Assembly: GCA_964346765.1 (NCBI GenBank)
Contig: CAYFWB010000003.1
Coordinates: forward strand, 1 to 64,000
Length of the DNA stretch: 64,000 bases
Direction of reading: 5' to 3'
DNA from: JBGSPQ01 sp964346765
GTDB lineage: Bacteria > Patescibacteriota > Gracilibacteria > UBA1369
In this document: positions 15,957-25,177 of the stretch, piece after piece
How positions within the stretch are numbered: the first letter of the stretch is position 1
Layout of the letters: each line of letters opens with the position of its first letter
Made by a program: the position numbers and the translations under genes
Notes under the pieces: generated by a model
Told to the model about the DNA's origin: nothing
What the model saw: the letters and a program-made list of their open reading frames with translations, nothing else
The model's database searches: none

Positions 15957-16046
15957 GGAGAGATGGCCGAGTGGTCGAAGGCGCCGCTCTCGAAAAGCGG
16001 TAAGGAGGCAACTCCTTCGAGGGTTCGAATCCCTCTCTCTCCGCCA
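15957..16046 (+). tRNA. tRNA-Ser (anticodon CGA)
   Basis: A 90-nt class II tRNA with acceptor arms GGAGAGA / TCTCTCC, anticodon loop CTCGAAA (CGA, reading UCG), a long variable arm GGAGG/CTCC, a GGTTCGAATCC T-arm and encoded CCA. Its acceptor and T-arm are nearly identical to those of the tRNA-Ser(GGA) 4.4 kb upstream. Confidence 0.95.
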
Positions 16047-16120
16047 TAATATTGTCCACTTCAATACATTGGAGAATATTATCTGAAAAATACTACATAC
16101 AAAAATAGCTGAACAAAAAA

Positions 16121-16152
16121 ATATCACTATAAAAAAATTATTTTAGTGATAT
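16121..16152. repeat. AT-rich inverted repeat after tRNA-Ser(CGA)
   Basis: ATATCACTA...TAGTGATAT forms a 9-bp stem, with extra A/T pairs around an A-rich loop. The following bases are not a clear T-run. It could be a weak terminator for the tRNA transcript or only an inverted repeat. The rest of 16047-16188 shows nothing coding. Confidence 0.4.
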
Positions 16153-16188
16153 AATCCAATATAATTCAATAATAGCCATAAATCCAAT

Positions 16189-16293
16189 GTGTTTTTTGAT
16201 TTAACGGTCAAACTCGGATTCGGCAATGACGACAAAAACGCCCATCTGAAAATAGAAAAAACACTCGCCAAAAAAGTAATAAACAAACTATAA
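16189..16293 (+). pseudogene. Short ORF or gene remnant before the ZIP transporter
   Basis: A frame opening with GTG reads VFFDLTVKLGFGNDDKNAHL and continues through KIEKTLAKKVINKL to a TAA 1 nt before the transporter start. It looks like the tail of a decayed larger gene, because its composition is protein-like but no upstream domain remains in frame. It could also be a 34-residue leader peptide coupled to the next gene. I do not recognise the family. Confidence 0.35.
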
Positions 16294-16294
16294 A

Positions 16295-17110
16295 GTGCCC
16301 GACACCAATACGATTATCTATGCTTTCAGCCTTACTCTGCTTGCCGGACTTTCAACCGGAATAGGTAGCGCTTTGGCTTTTTTTACCAAAGAGACCAACA
16401 CCAAATTTCTTTCCGTTGCACTGGGCTTTTCAGCGGGCGTGATGATTTATGTTTCGTTTATGGAAATTCTACACGAAGCACAAAATCATCTTATAGAGTT
16501 TCTTGGGAAAAACGACGGTATGTGGATAGCCACGGCATCCTTTTTTGGAGGAATTCTATTTATCGCAATCATAGATAGACTTATACCTTCCTTCGAAAAT
16601 CCACATGAAATCCATAAAGTGGAAGAACTGTACGACAAAGAAGAAATAAAAAAGAAAAAGAAATTACTGCGCGTTGGAGTATTTACGGCCACCGCTATCG
16701 CGATACACAACTTCCCAGAAGGACTATCCACTTTCGCCGCCGCCATCACGGACGCACACCTTGGTTTCGCGATAGCGGTGGCCGTCGCAATCCACAACAT
16801 TCCAGAAGGCATTGCAGTTTCAATCCCCATTTTCTACGCGACCAAAAGCAGAAAAAAAGCATTTCTATACTCATTTTTATCAGGTCTTGTGGAAGTGCTA
16901 GGTGCAATAGTAGGACTGTTACTTTTCGTTTACATATTAAACGGCATAACAATGGGCATTTTGCTCGGCGCCGTAGCCGGAATTATGGTCTTTATCTCCC
17001 TGGATCAATTACTCCCCGCCGCCCGTGAATACGGCGAACATCATCTTTCAATTTACGGACTGCTTGTTGGTATGGCCGTAATGGCCGTAAGCATACTTTT
17101 TCTCAATTAA
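16295..17110 (+). CDS. zupT: ZIP-family divalent metal transporter (ZupT-like)
   Basis: This 271-residue membrane protein has about eight helices and the two ZIP metal-site motifs: HNFPEGLSTFAAA in TM4 (about 139-151) and HNIPEGIAVSIP in TM5 (about 167-178). The cytoplasmic loop before TM4 is charged (EELYDKEEIKKKKK). It should import zinc or related divalent metals. The start is GTG, since no ATG fits the first helix. The next gene (maf) starts inside its stop codon, an ATTAATG overlap, so the two are co-translated. Confidence 0.9.
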   Translation: MPDTNTIIYAFSLTLLAGLSTGIGSALAFFTKETNTKFLSVALGFSAGVMIYVSFMEILHEAQNHLIEFLGKNDGMWIATASFFGGILFIAIIDRLIPSFENPHEIHKVEELYDKEEIKKKKKLLRVGVFTATAIAIHNFPEGLSTFAAAITDAHLGFAIAVAVAIHNIPEGIAVSIPIFYATKSRKKAFLYSFLSGLVEVLGAIVGLLLFVYILNGITMGILLGAVAGIMVFISLDQLLPAAREYGEHHLSIYGLLVGMAVMAVSILFLN

Positions 17111-17694
17111 TGAAACAACAACGAATCATTCTGGCTTCCCGTTCCCCCGCCAGAAAAAAACTGATGAAAGAACTGAACATCCCCTTTGAATGTCATGCCA
17201 GTGACTACAAAGAAGACATGGACAAATACAAAGATCCCAAAAAACTTGCCACTTTTCTAGCTCATCAAAAAGGCAAACACATAGCTTACAAATTTCCGTT
17301 CAGTATCATCATCAGCGCCGATACATTCGGAGTAATAGACGACCAATTAATGGGCAAACCCAAAACACACGACGAAGCAGAAAAGATGATCAAACAGATG
17401 AGTGAAAACGAAGTCTTTGTACATACCGGCCTTGCTGTAATCAAAACCAACAAAAATGGAAAGACCGAAAGAGAATTGATTACACACACCGCCACCAAAC
17501 TCACTTTCATTAAGCTAACTCCCAAAAACATTGAAGATATCATCCAAAACGACGATGTACTAAACGTCGCCGGCGCCCTGACCATAGAAGGAGAAAGCGG
17601 CAAATACGTAGACACAATAGAAGGCGACTTCCATAACGTTATGGGCATGCCGTTATTCCAATTAAAACAGATGCTGGAAGAAATTCAAAAATAA
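17110..17694 (+). CDS. maf: Maf-family nucleoside triphosphate pyrophosphatase
   Basis: This 194-residue protein has the Maf/YhdE fold markers: ASRSPARKKLMKEL at the N-terminus (about 8-21), ADTFGVIDDQLMGKPKTHDEAEKM (about 71-94), and a TGLAVI strand. The family hydrolyses non-canonical or excess nucleoside triphosphates to monophosphates plus pyrophosphate. The first conserved Asp of the ADT motif and the following GKP loop are present. It is coupled to zupT by a one-base stop/start overlap. A GC-poor stem around 17712-17752, ending in a C/T-rich run, may terminate transcription, but it is too irregular to call separately. Confidence 0.88.
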   Translation: MKQQRIILASRSPARKKLMKELNIPFECHASDYKEDMDKYKDPKKLATFLAHQKGKHIAYKFPFSIIISADTFGVIDDQLMGKPKTHDEAEKMIKQMSENEVFVHTGLAVIKTNKNGKTERELITHTATKLTFIKLTPKNIEDIIQNDDVLNVAGALTIEGESGKYVDTIEGDFHNVMGMPLFQLKQMLEEIQK

Positions 17695-17766
17695 ACCGCT
17701 CACACTAAACTGCACAAAAAAAGAGGAAGACCGTTAAGCCTCCCCCTTTTCTATATTCAACACAAA

Positions 17767-19329
17767 CTAAATCTTATCCAGCTCATGCAATTGATATAGC
17801 ACTCTGGCCACTTCAACTCTCTGCACAAATCTATCCGGATGCAAATAAGTTCCCACGAACAGACTGTTATCGTAAGAATACTTTGCGTATCCGCTATACC
17901 ACTGGCCACGCAAAACATCGGAATAAGAAGAACTGCTTATGCTTGGCATTGAATCATCAAGATTTCTTAAAATCAAAGCCAAAAATTCAACTCTGTTCAC
18001 GGAACGCGCAGGTCTGTAATAACCCGCGTCCGCACCGGCTTCATAACCCGTAATCATCGCAAGTTCAACACCTCTGCAAATATACTGAAAAGACCAGTCG
18101 CTGGATCTTACATCCGGAAAAGGTCTCTTACCGTCACAATAATCTTTCGAACCGCTGAAAAGATCAAATGTCTCCAAAGAAATCTTGGCTATTTGATCCC
18201 TCTGCAAATATTCATTAGGTTCAAAAGTACCGTTCGGATTACCCGTCATCGCGCCTATGTCTTGAACATATTCGATCGCGTCACAATCTGAATCCGTTTT
18301 GCTGACGTCAGTATAACCGGCGCAATAATCATCAGGATCGGAAGATGGAGTTGTGGCAGGAGAAGTAGTTTGAGAATTATCTGTTATCATAAAAGTCGGA
18401 ATTTCCAACCAGTCACTTTCATTGTCCGAAGCATCCGTTACTCTAAGTTCACAATTGGAATAAGTACCGTTGGCCAAATTTTTCAGTGTAATTGTATTAT
18501 TGCCGTCAACCGCGTCCACTTCATCGCTGGAACAACTTCCCGAATAAGTGATAGTACCCGCCTCATCGGAAGAAAAAGTCAAATTCGGAGTATTATCGGT
18601 AGTCGGAGTGGAAACAGGTGAAACCATATCAAGAGTAGGTGCGGTTGTATCGCTTAAAATAGTAAAAGTCGAAACTTCCAGGGAATCACTTTCATTTCCC
18701 GAAGCATCGGTAACGGTAATTTCGCAGTTAGAATAAGTCCCCGGAGTTAACGCCTTAAAAGTAACCGTATTATTCCCCGAAACAGCGGCAGTTTCCGAAC
18801 TATCGCATGACCCCGAGTAATCAATAGTACCCGCCTCAGAAGAAGAGAAAGTATAGTTTGGAGTCGTATCGGTGGTCGAACCGATTTCGCTAACCTCGCT
18901 TAAAGTCGGAGATGTGATATCCGACAAAGGACCAATTTGACCGGTTTCAACTTCAAAATCCGGTACGTAAAGTGTTGCTTCCTTGACTATCGGAATCGCT
19001 GGATATCCTCCTTGCCATTCAATATAATTAAGAATAATTCTACAACTGTCATAAACACCTACGTCCAATTGATTAAAAATAATTGTAGTATCCTGATTCG
19101 CGCTAATATTTACCGTATCACTTACACACTCATCCGGATACTCTAAAGTGCCCCCCTTTGTAGAGCTGATCACCATACTGGGAGTCGTATCGATTGTAGG
19201 AGTAGAAACCGGAGTAACCACCTTAATAATATCGTTAATAATGATAATATCCCATGCCTGGGCCGCAGGTGCCTGAAGCAAAGGAATAAAAATTGCCAGC
19301 ATCGCCAGCATTGAAAGAAATCTTCTCAT
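17767..19329 (-). CDS. S-layer-homology surface protein with three Ig-like repeats
   Basis: This 520-residue exported protein has a signal peptide (1-25, ending APAAQAW) and three related Ig-like units of about 85 residues (about 33-135, 145-228 and 232-316). Each runs T.PT.D.TP...SS.EAGT..Y.GSC, then NNT.T and a closing Y..C strand. A Thr/Ser/Pro linker leads to an SLH region (about 335-520), with PNGTFEPNEYLQRDQIAK, FPDVRSSDWSFQYI and a WYSGYAKYS segment. SLH domains usually hold proteins to the cell wall. The gene converges on maf. A possible promoter (TTGAGC-17-TAAGTA) lies near 19400 on the minus strand. Confidence 0.85.
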   Translation of the reverse strand: MRRFLSMLAMLAIFIPLLQAPAAQAWDIIIINDIIKVVTPVSTPTIDTTPSMVISSTKGGTLEYPDECVSDTVNISANQDTTIIFNQLDVGVYDSCRIILNYIEWQGGYPAIPIVKEATLYVPDFEVETGQIGPLSDITSPTLSEVSEIGSTTDTTPNYTFSSSEAGTIDYSGSCDSSETAAVSGNNTVTFKALTPGTYSNCEITVTDASGNESDSLEVSTFTILSDTTAPTLDMVSPVSTPTTDNTPNLTFSSDEAGTITYSGSCSSDEVDAVDGNNTITLKNLANGTYSNCELRVTDASDNESDWLEIPTFMITDNSQTTSPATTPSSDPDDYCAGYTDVSKTDSDCDAIEYVQDIGAMTGNPNGTFEPNEYLQRDQIAKISLETFDLFSGSKDYCDGKRPFPDVRSSDWSFQYICRGVELAMITGYEAGADAGYYRPARSVNRVEFLALILRNLDDSMPSISSSSYSDVLRGQWYSGYAKYSYDNSLFVGTYLHPDRFVQRVEVARVLYQLHELDKI

Positions 19330-19432
19330 TTGAAAAATTTTTAAGAAATAAAAATATATATTTGATTGTTTGATACATACTTATTATTAAACGCCGTAAA
19401 GCTCAACTCATTACAGTCTACAAACAAAACAT

Positions 19433-21196
19433 CTATTCCGCCAAAAAACCGCCCGTCTGCAAATCCACCATTTCCCTGTAGGCATCACATTCCTTAAGTA
19501 ATTCCTTGTGAGTACCCATTACCATCAATTTACCATCTTCAAGCACCAGGATCTTATCTGAATTTCTGACTGTAGACAACCTGTGCGCCACTGTAATGGA
19601 AGTTCGACCCTCGATCAGTCTCATCAAACCTTTTTGTACTTTAGCTTCAGTAATACTGTCAAGCGCGCTTGTCGGCTCATCCAAAACAACAATCTTCGGA
19701 TTCTTTAGAATCGCGCGGGCAATCGCCAACCTCTGCTTTTCACCACCGGAAAGCCGAACTCCCCTCTCACCTATCATCGTGTCATAACCGTCCGGCAATT
19801 TCATAATAAACTCATCAGCCTGAGACAACTTCGCCGCTTCCATAATCTCTTTTCTTGTTGCTTTCGGTTTACCGTAAGCGATGTTATCCGCCGCAGTTTC
19901 ATTATACAAAGAATTTTCCTGCAAAACCGTCCCTATAAATTTTCTATATTCCGCCTGTCTAAACTTTTTTATATCCACACCATCAACCAAAATAGAACCC
20001 GAAGTGGGATCAATTAATCTTGTTAATAAAGTCATTAACGTAGTTTTCCCCGACCCCGAATGTCCAACAAGCGCCACCTGCTCACCTGGCTCAATCTTAA
20101 AACTGATATTCTTAATCGTCTCTTCTCTTTTCCCACTACCCGGATACATAAAAGAAACGTTTTTAAATTCAACTTCACCCTGAAGATCCTTTATTTTTTT
20201 AGATCTCTTTGGATCCTTTACCAAATCCTCTTCGGCACAAAGATCCAGCATTTTCTCAACATGACGGGCCCTCCTGTTATATTGAGGCAAAATATCACCC
20301 AACAAATGCAAGGGCGTTAAAATTTCATTCATAAGTCCCATAAACATAAAAAGCGTTCCCAATGTAATCAAACCGTCTTTCACCATAAAAACGCCGCATC
20401 CCATCACCAAAAACCTGGCAATAACATCAGGATTAAGAACTATAGTTTTTCTCCATTTCTTACTGATATTCAACTGAGCGGTCGAGGCCCTGTCGCTATA
20501 TCCTTTTTGAATATCCATAAACAACTTTTCATCCGGATTCAACTTATAAGTGACTATATTCGCCACCTGATCGCTCATATGTTCGTATTTTCTTGTCCAA
20601 AGTTTATTTACCCTGTGCTGTTCTGCCCGGTACTTCGACATCATAAAAATAATCACTAACAACCCCGGCGGAATCACAGAAAGCGAAATCAAAGTCATCT
20701 GCCAGCTAACCGAAAACGCGATAACAAGCATCCCCACAAACCCCAGCATTGAAGGAAAAATCCGATTCAACCACCAATTGGAAAGCTCCCAGGTGGCCAC
20801 ATCCGCGTCATCAACAATTTTAGCGTACTGACTGGAATGCTTCTGCGTATGCTTGTGATAATCCATCCTCAGAAGTTTCTGATACCCCTGCATATGCGCG
20901 TCCTGCGCCGACTGATTGGAAATATCCCAACCCAGGTAATGTCCGAAAGCGTGGAAAAAATTCCCTGAAACGGCAAGTAAAAACCAAATGACAATGGTCC
21001 AGATCAAAACCTGCATCGCCGCTTCCGTAAAATTTGAAGCTACCAATCCATCGGTCAAAGTATCAACCACCACCTTATACAAATAAGGCTGAACCAAACG
21101 CGAAATCGCATCAAGCACAATCAACCCCGCCAAAAAACCGAGCTTCTTTTTTTGACGCAAAGCCAACCCCAAAATGTAGCGAAAATAGCGCTTCAT
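19433..21196 (-). CDS. ABC transporter, fused permease and ATPase (MsbA/LmrA-like half-transporter)
   Basis: This 587-residue half-transporter has six membrane helices (about 15-320) and a C-terminal ATPase (about 345-580). Motifs are Walker A GHSGSGKTT, Q-loop GTVLQENSLY, signature LSGGEKQRLAIARAIL, Walker B IVVLDEPTSALD and switch HRLSTV. As a homodimer it would export a lipid, peptide or drug; the substrate cannot be read. Its own promoter, TTGACA-17-TATAGA, lies immediately upstream on the minus strand, divergent from asnS. Confidence 0.92.
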   Translation of the reverse strand: MKRYFRYILGLALRQKKKLGFLAGLIVLDAISRLVQPYLYKVVVDTLTDGLVASNFTEAAMQVLIWTIVIWFLLAVSGNFFHAFGHYLGWDISNQSAQDAHMQGYQKLLRMDYHKHTQKHSSQYAKIVDDADVATWELSNWWLNRIFPSMLGFVGMLVIAFSVSWQMTLISLSVIPPGLLVIIFMMSKYRAEQHRVNKLWTRKYEHMSDQVANIVTYKLNPDEKLFMDIQKGYSDRASTAQLNISKKWRKTIVLNPDVIARFLVMGCGVFMVKDGLITLGTLFMFMGLMNEILTPLHLLGDILPQYNRRARHVEKMLDLCAEEDLVKDPKRSKKIKDLQGEVEFKNVSFMYPGSGKREETIKNISFKIEPGEQVALVGHSGSGKTTLMTLLTRLIDPTSGSILVDGVDIKKFRQAEYRKFIGTVLQENSLYNETAADNIAYGKPKATRKEIMEAAKLSQADEFIMKLPDGYDTMIGERGVRLSGGEKQRLAIARAILKNPKIVVLDEPTSALDSITEAKVQKGLMRLIEGRTSITVAHRLSTVRNSDKILVLEDGKLMVMGTHKELLKECDAYREMVDLQTGGFLAE

Positions 21197-21219
21197 CCTT
21201 AGTAAAATATAGCTATAAA

Positions 21220-21248
21220 TCTATACTGTGAAAAAGAACGTATGTCAA
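21220..21248 (-). promoter_or_regulatory. Strong promoter of the ABC transporter gene
   Basis: The minus strand has TTGACA (21248-21243), a 17-nt spacer and TATAGA (21225-21220). The transcript would start about 17 nt before the ATG at 21196. Confidence 0.7.
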
Positions 21249-21345
21249 ATACGTTTTGTTACAAAAATAATCAGTAATAATAGCATATCTCTTGTATAAA
21301 CAGCCATATTTCTTTATCTTATACACAGTATTTTTTGAAACCATC

Positions 21346-22641
21346 ATGATTACCCAGATTTCCAAATTCAAAGACCACGTAGACAAAGAAGTCACCATTC
21401 AAGGCTGGATGTTCAACAAGCGCGGCAGTGGAAAAATCTATTTTCTACAATTAAGAGACGGTAGCGGAGAAACCCAGGGCGTTGTGGAAGAATCATCCGT
21501 AAGTAAAGAAATCATGCAAAAAGCGGACCAATTAACTCTGGAATCTTCCGTAAAAGTAACCGGCAACGTATCAAAACATCCCAAAAAAGAAGATGTATAT
21601 GAACTGCAAGTAAGCAACATTGAAATCGTATCTTTATGTAATGATGATTACCCAATCGGCAAAAAAGAACACGGAGTGGACTTTTTATTGGATCACAGAC
21701 ATTTATGGCTCAGATCAAACAAACAGGTCGCCATTCAAAGAATCAGAAACACAATCATTAACGCCACATACGAATACCTAAACAAAGAAGGATTCATAAA
21801 AATAGATTCACCCATTTTCACGCCAAACGCCTGTGAAGGAACAACAGAACTTTTTGAAGTGGACTATTTTGAAGAGGGCAAAGCATATTTAAGCCAATCC
21901 GGACAGCTTTATCTGGAAGCGGCAATTTTTGGAATGGGACGATGCTTTGACTTTGGACCCGTATTCCGCGCCGAAAAATCAAAAACACGCCGCCATTTAA
22001 CGGAATTCTGGATGATGGACGCCGAAGCCGCCTACGTTGAGCACGACAAAAATCTGAAAATACAGGAAGAACTGATTACTTACATTGTAAAAACAGTACT
22101 TGAAAAAAACAAAAAAGATCTGGAAACTCTGGAAAGAGACATTGAGCCGTTACAAAAAGTTGAAGCGCCTTTCATCAAAAAAACACACGCCGAAGTAGTT
22201 AAAGAACTGCGCGAAATGGGATCTGACATAAGTGAAATGGACGATCTTGGCGGCGACGACGAAACAATCCTCACCAAAAAATATGACAAACCTATTTTTG
22301 TGGAAAAATATCCGGCACTTGTAAAAGCATTCTACATGAAACGCGACCCGTCGGACCCAACGCGCGCACTCTGCGCCGACCTGCTAGCCCCCGAAGGCTA
22401 CGGAGAAATCATCGGAAGCAGCCAACGCGAAGACGACTACAACACGCTGGTAGAGCGCATCAAAGAACACAACTTGCCCATGGAAGCCTTTAGCTGGTAT
22501 CTGGACCTGCGCAAATACGGCTCCGTCCCACACTCGGGCTTTGGCTTTGGCTTGGAACGTCTGGTCACCTGGATTTGCGGCCTGGACCACGTGCGCGAAT
22601 CCATCCCCTTCCCCAGAATGATCTACAGGTTAAGTCCATAA
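21346..22641 (+). CDS. asnS: Asparaginyl-tRNA synthetase
   Basis: This 431-residue class IIb synthetase charges tRNA-Asn. It has an N-terminal OB-fold anticodon-binding domain (about 1-110; VTIQGWMFNKRGSGKIYFLQLRDG) and a catalytic domain with motif 2 FRAEKSKTRRHLTEFWMMDAE and motif 3 GFGFGLERLVTWICGLDHVRESIPFPRM. The ending ESIPFPRMIYRLSP favours AsnRS over AspRS and looks close to the archaeal-type branch. I chose the ATG at 21346 (MITQISKFKDHV) over an in-frame upstream ATG because it fits the family N-terminus. A weak promoter (TTGTTA-16-TAATAG) lies near 21258. Confidence 0.92.
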   Translation: MITQISKFKDHVDKEVTIQGWMFNKRGSGKIYFLQLRDGSGETQGVVEESSVSKEIMQKADQLTLESSVKVTGNVSKHPKKEDVYELQVSNIEIVSLCNDDYPIGKKEHGVDFLLDHRHLWLRSNKQVAIQRIRNTIINATYEYLNKEGFIKIDSPIFTPNACEGTTELFEVDYFEEGKAYLSQSGQLYLEAAIFGMGRCFDFGPVFRAEKSKTRRHLTEFWMMDAEAAYVEHDKNLKIQEELITYIVKTVLEKNKKDLETLERDIEPLQKVEAPFIKKTHAEVVKELREMGSDISEMDDLGGDDETILTKKYDKPIFVEKYPALVKAFYMKRDPSDPTRALCADLLAPEGYGEIIGSSQREDDYNTLVERIKEHNLPMEAFSWYLDLRKYGSVPHSGFGFGLERLVTWICGLDHVRESIPFPRMIYRLSP

Positions 22642-22667
22642 TAAGTTAAAAAACAATAAAATCCTTT

Positions 22668-22686
22668 GCCAACAAAACTTGTTGGC
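22668..22686. terminator. Hairpin between asnS and the convergent PRTase gene
   Basis: A perfect 8-bp stem GCCAACAA / TTGTTGGC with an AAC loop lies midway between two convergent stops. Neither strand has an immediate T-run, although the minus strand has one about 15 nt on. It is probably a weak two-way terminator. Confidence 0.4.
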
Positions 22687-22703
22687 ACCGCCATTCCACC
22701 ATA

Positions 22704-23819
22704 TCAACTTTTCCCTTTTCGCAACAATCTCTTCAATCGAGCATCAAACTTTCGAATATTTCCCACATATCGATCAAAATGGTTCCATAATCCAAATGCC
22801 TGATTATAAAAAGGAATCTTTTTGACTTCTCCAACGCTACGGACTGAGAAAAACCCACTAAAACACACATCCACCTGTTTCGGATCCAGTTTTTCAAGCA
22901 AAGGTATAGCCTTCCTTAAACTACCACCTGTCACAGCATCATCCTCACAAACAAGGATTTTTTCAGCTTTCTCCGGCAATTCTCTAACTCTCCCAACGGA
23001 TAACCATTCCCCATCCTTATTTGGATTCCTTAATCTTGAATAATTGATATACCGCACATTATCCCCGATCACTTCAAGCGGCGTGGTTAAAGATGTACAT
23101 CCCCTGTAAATCCCAACAATTAAATCATAATCCAACCGCGATACTTCCACCGCCGCATTAACATGCAACGAATTAAAACCGTTTTTAACCTCAATACCAT
23201 TTGCCGCCGCATACACTCCAAGGTTATCCGCAGTCCTATTATTAATTTCACCCAACTCACCGTTTTCACGAACAACATAATCAACAATATCAAGCAGAAC
23301 AATATTTTCATCCACATTACATAAATACTGATTCAAAACACGATTTATCATACGCCCGGTTCCACGCCTAATTGCCGTTTCAAGAAGATCATAATCGCGA
23401 TTTAAACTCTCAGATTTTTCACTCCGCACATAAACCCCGTGCTCATCTATATGATCCATTATTACAGTATAGTCGCCCAAAAATCCTGAAATTTGCTTCA
23501 CTGTATACCAATCCTGCTTAGACGCGAGCTCATCAAGTAAACGGCTAAACTTATCTCGGCAATAATCTTTAATAGCTACCGGTACATTTTCGCTTTGCAT
23601 AAAATCGGAATCCACAGCATACCCCGAAACCCCATAATATTCGCTAAAAAAAGCCACTTCAGCCTCCGCTTCTTCTAAAGCGCAATATACTTTTAAAGAC
23701 GGATCCTGCTCGGCACGAATATACAAATTATGATTCTTGTTTGGCCTGAATATCACATGTTCGTGTGCCGCCCCGATCACCGACTGAAGATCTTCCGACC
23801 TTTCTAAAACATTTTGCAT
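22704..23819 (-). CDS. Protein with C-terminal phosphoribosyltransferase-type domain
   Basis: This 371-residue protein is soluble. The first 200 residues match nothing I know. The C-terminal part (about 215-335) has a type I phosphoribosyltransferase fold: a YDLIVGIYRGCTSLTTPL segment where PRTases have the pyrophosphate loop, and the PRPP-binding ILVCEDDAVTGGSL (about 294-307), equivalent to the VLVVDDxxxTG signature. It may act in nucleotide salvage or in PRPP-dependent modification or regulation; no substrate is evident. The stop is TGA, which shows UGA is not recoded here. It is divergent from smpB. Confidence 0.65.
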   Translation of the reverse strand: MQNVLERSEDLQSVIGAAHEHVIFRPNKNHNLYIRAEQDPSLKVYCALEEAEAEVAFFSEYYGVSGYAVDSDFMQSENVPVAIKDYCRDKFSRLLDELASKQDWYTVKQISGFLGDYTVIMDHIDEHGVYVRSEKSESLNRDYDLLETAIRRGTGRMINRVLNQYLCNVDENIVLLDIVDYVVRENGELGEINNRTADNLGVYAAANGIEVKNGFNSLHVNAAVEVSRLDYDLIVGIYRGCTSLTTPLEVIGDNVRYINYSRLRNPNKDGEWLSVGRVRELPEKAEKILVCEDDAVTGGSLRKAIPLLEKLDPKQVDVCFSGFFSVRSVGEVKKIPFYNQAFGLWNHFDRYVGNIRKFDARLKRLLRKGKS

Positions 23820-23903
23820 AGATATAGATATTTATACATAATTATACATAGCAAGAATGATACTCAAACAGATTTTTACTTAAATGTCAACAGTAAACAG
23901 TCT

Positions 23904-23931
23904 TTTGATTTATGCTGTAATAAATATACAA
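23904..23931 (+). promoter_or_regulatory. Promoter of smpB-nadE-nadM
   Basis: TTGATT (23904-23909), a 16-nt spacer and TACAAT (23926-23931) put a start near 23938, about 25 nt before the smpB ATG. Confidence 0.55.
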
Positions 23932-23962
23932 TGGGCGCGTATAAAATCGACAAAACAACTTT

Positions 23963-24409
23963 ATGATCCTCTCCCAAAACAAAAAGGCCTATGCCGATTA
24001 CGAAGTCATGGAAAAACTGGAAGCCGGAATTAAGCTTTCCGGCCCCGAAGTTAAATCCGTACGCGCCGGTCAGACCAACCTTAAAGGTAGTTATGTCGAT
24101 ATAAAAAACCAGCAGGCTTTCACCAAAAACATTCATATTTCGCCATACAAACACGCCTCCAATCAACAAAAAGAATACGACCCGGTAAGAAAACGCCGCC
24201 TGCTTTTACACAAGCAAGAAATCCATAAACTGGAATCCGCTTTGAACGACAAAGGTATAACCATAATCCCTTTGGACTTTCACCTCAACCATAATCGTAT
24301 TAAACTGACAATCGGTATCTGCCGTGGAAAAAAGAAACACGACCGCAGAAACGAACTCAAAAAGAAATCTCAAAATTTGGAAATCAGAAGAACCTTAAGA
24401 TCAAAATAA
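23963..24409 (+). CDS. smpB: SsrA-binding protein SmpB
   Basis: This 148-residue protein partners tmRNA in rescuing stalled ribosomes. Family landmarks are NKKAYADYEVMEKLEAGIKLSGPEVKS at the N-terminus, HISPYKHAS, the RKRRLLLHKQEI segment and a basic C-terminal tail (GKKKHDRRNELKKK). Length is normal. The tmRNA gene is not in this window. The stop overlaps the nadE start (ATAATG), an unusual pairing of ribosome rescue with NAD synthesis that probably reflects genome compaction. Confidence 0.95.
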   Translation: MILSQNKKAYADYEVMEKLEAGIKLSGPEVKSVRAGQTNLKGSYVDIKNQQAFTKNIHISPYKHASNQQKEYDPVRKRRLLLHKQEIHKLESALNDKGITIIPLDFHLNHNRIKLTIGICRGKKKHDRRNELKKKSQNLEIRRTLRSK

Positions 24410-25167
24410 TGGAACAAATTTACGAACAAATAATAAAAGGTATTGTAAAACACTTTAAAGACAGCAAGCTTAATAAAGCTGTGATCGGCGTTAGCGGTGG
24501 CGTCGATTCTTCAGTCACTCTAAAACTTACCGTGGACGCGCTGGGAGCACAAAAAGTAATTGCCGTCTCCATGCCCGAACTTACGGTTAGCAATCCCGAA
24601 AACACCAACCACGCAAAAGTACTGTGCGATGCCCTTAATGTCACATATCATCAAATCGCCATCAACTCATTTTTAGTCGGATTCGCGCAACTGCCCTGGA
24701 AACAAAACACGATTGCCGCCGCCAACAACAAAGCCAGAATCAGAGCGATAATTTTATATAATTGCGCTAACAGCATGGACGGAATGGTAATGGGAACATC
24801 CAACAAAAGCGAACTGATGCTGGGTTACGGCACCAAATACGGCGACCTTGCCTGTGATATAATGCCCCTTGGCGACCTATACAAACACCAGGTAATAGAA
24901 CTTGCCAATCATGTTGGCTTACCGCCCGAAATAACCCAAAAAACACCAACAGCGGAACTATACGAAGGCCAAACCGACGCCGAAGAACTGGGCGCCACCT
25001 ACGGTGAAATAGACCCGATATTAAAACGCGCCAAACAGGGATCAGACAATCTTATTAACAAAGGTATGAAACCAACGCTCGTCCACAACATCATGAATCG
25101 AATCGAAAAAAACAAACATAAAGGTCACATGCCCCCCATCATCAAAGTAAAAACTTCCACCAAATAA
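24409..25167 (+). CDS. nadE: NAD+ synthetase, ammonia-dependent
   Basis: This 252-residue enzyme adenylates and amidates nicotinic acid adenine dinucleotide to NAD+. The PP-loop GVSGGVDSSV (about 27-36) is present, along with NNKARIRAIILYNCAN, GTSNKSELMLGYGTKYGD and KTPTAELYEGQTDAEELG, all typical of NadE. There is no N-terminal glutaminase domain, so it should use free ammonia. It lies between smpB (one-base overlap) and an NMN/NaMN adenylyltransferase 10 nt downstream, so the last two steps of NAD synthesis are adjacent. Confidence 0.93.
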   Translation: MEQIYEQIIKGIVKHFKDSKLNKAVIGVSGGVDSSVTLKLTVDALGAQKVIAVSMPELTVSNPENTNHAKVLCDALNVTYHQIAINSFLVGFAQLPWKQNTIAAANNKARIRAIILYNCANSMDGMVMGTSNKSELMLGYGTKYGDLACDIMPLGDLYKHQVIELANHVGLPPEITQKTPTAELYEGQTDAEELGATYGEIDPILKRAKQGSDNLINKGMKPTLVHNIMNRIEKNKHKGHMPPIIKVKTSTK

Positions 25168-25177
25168 CCTCATCAAC

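Noticed and set aside
22704..23819. Alternative genetic code with UGA as glycine
   Set aside because: Genes at 22704 and 48893 end sensibly on TGA and long conserved genes contain no internal TGA, so code 11 applies.
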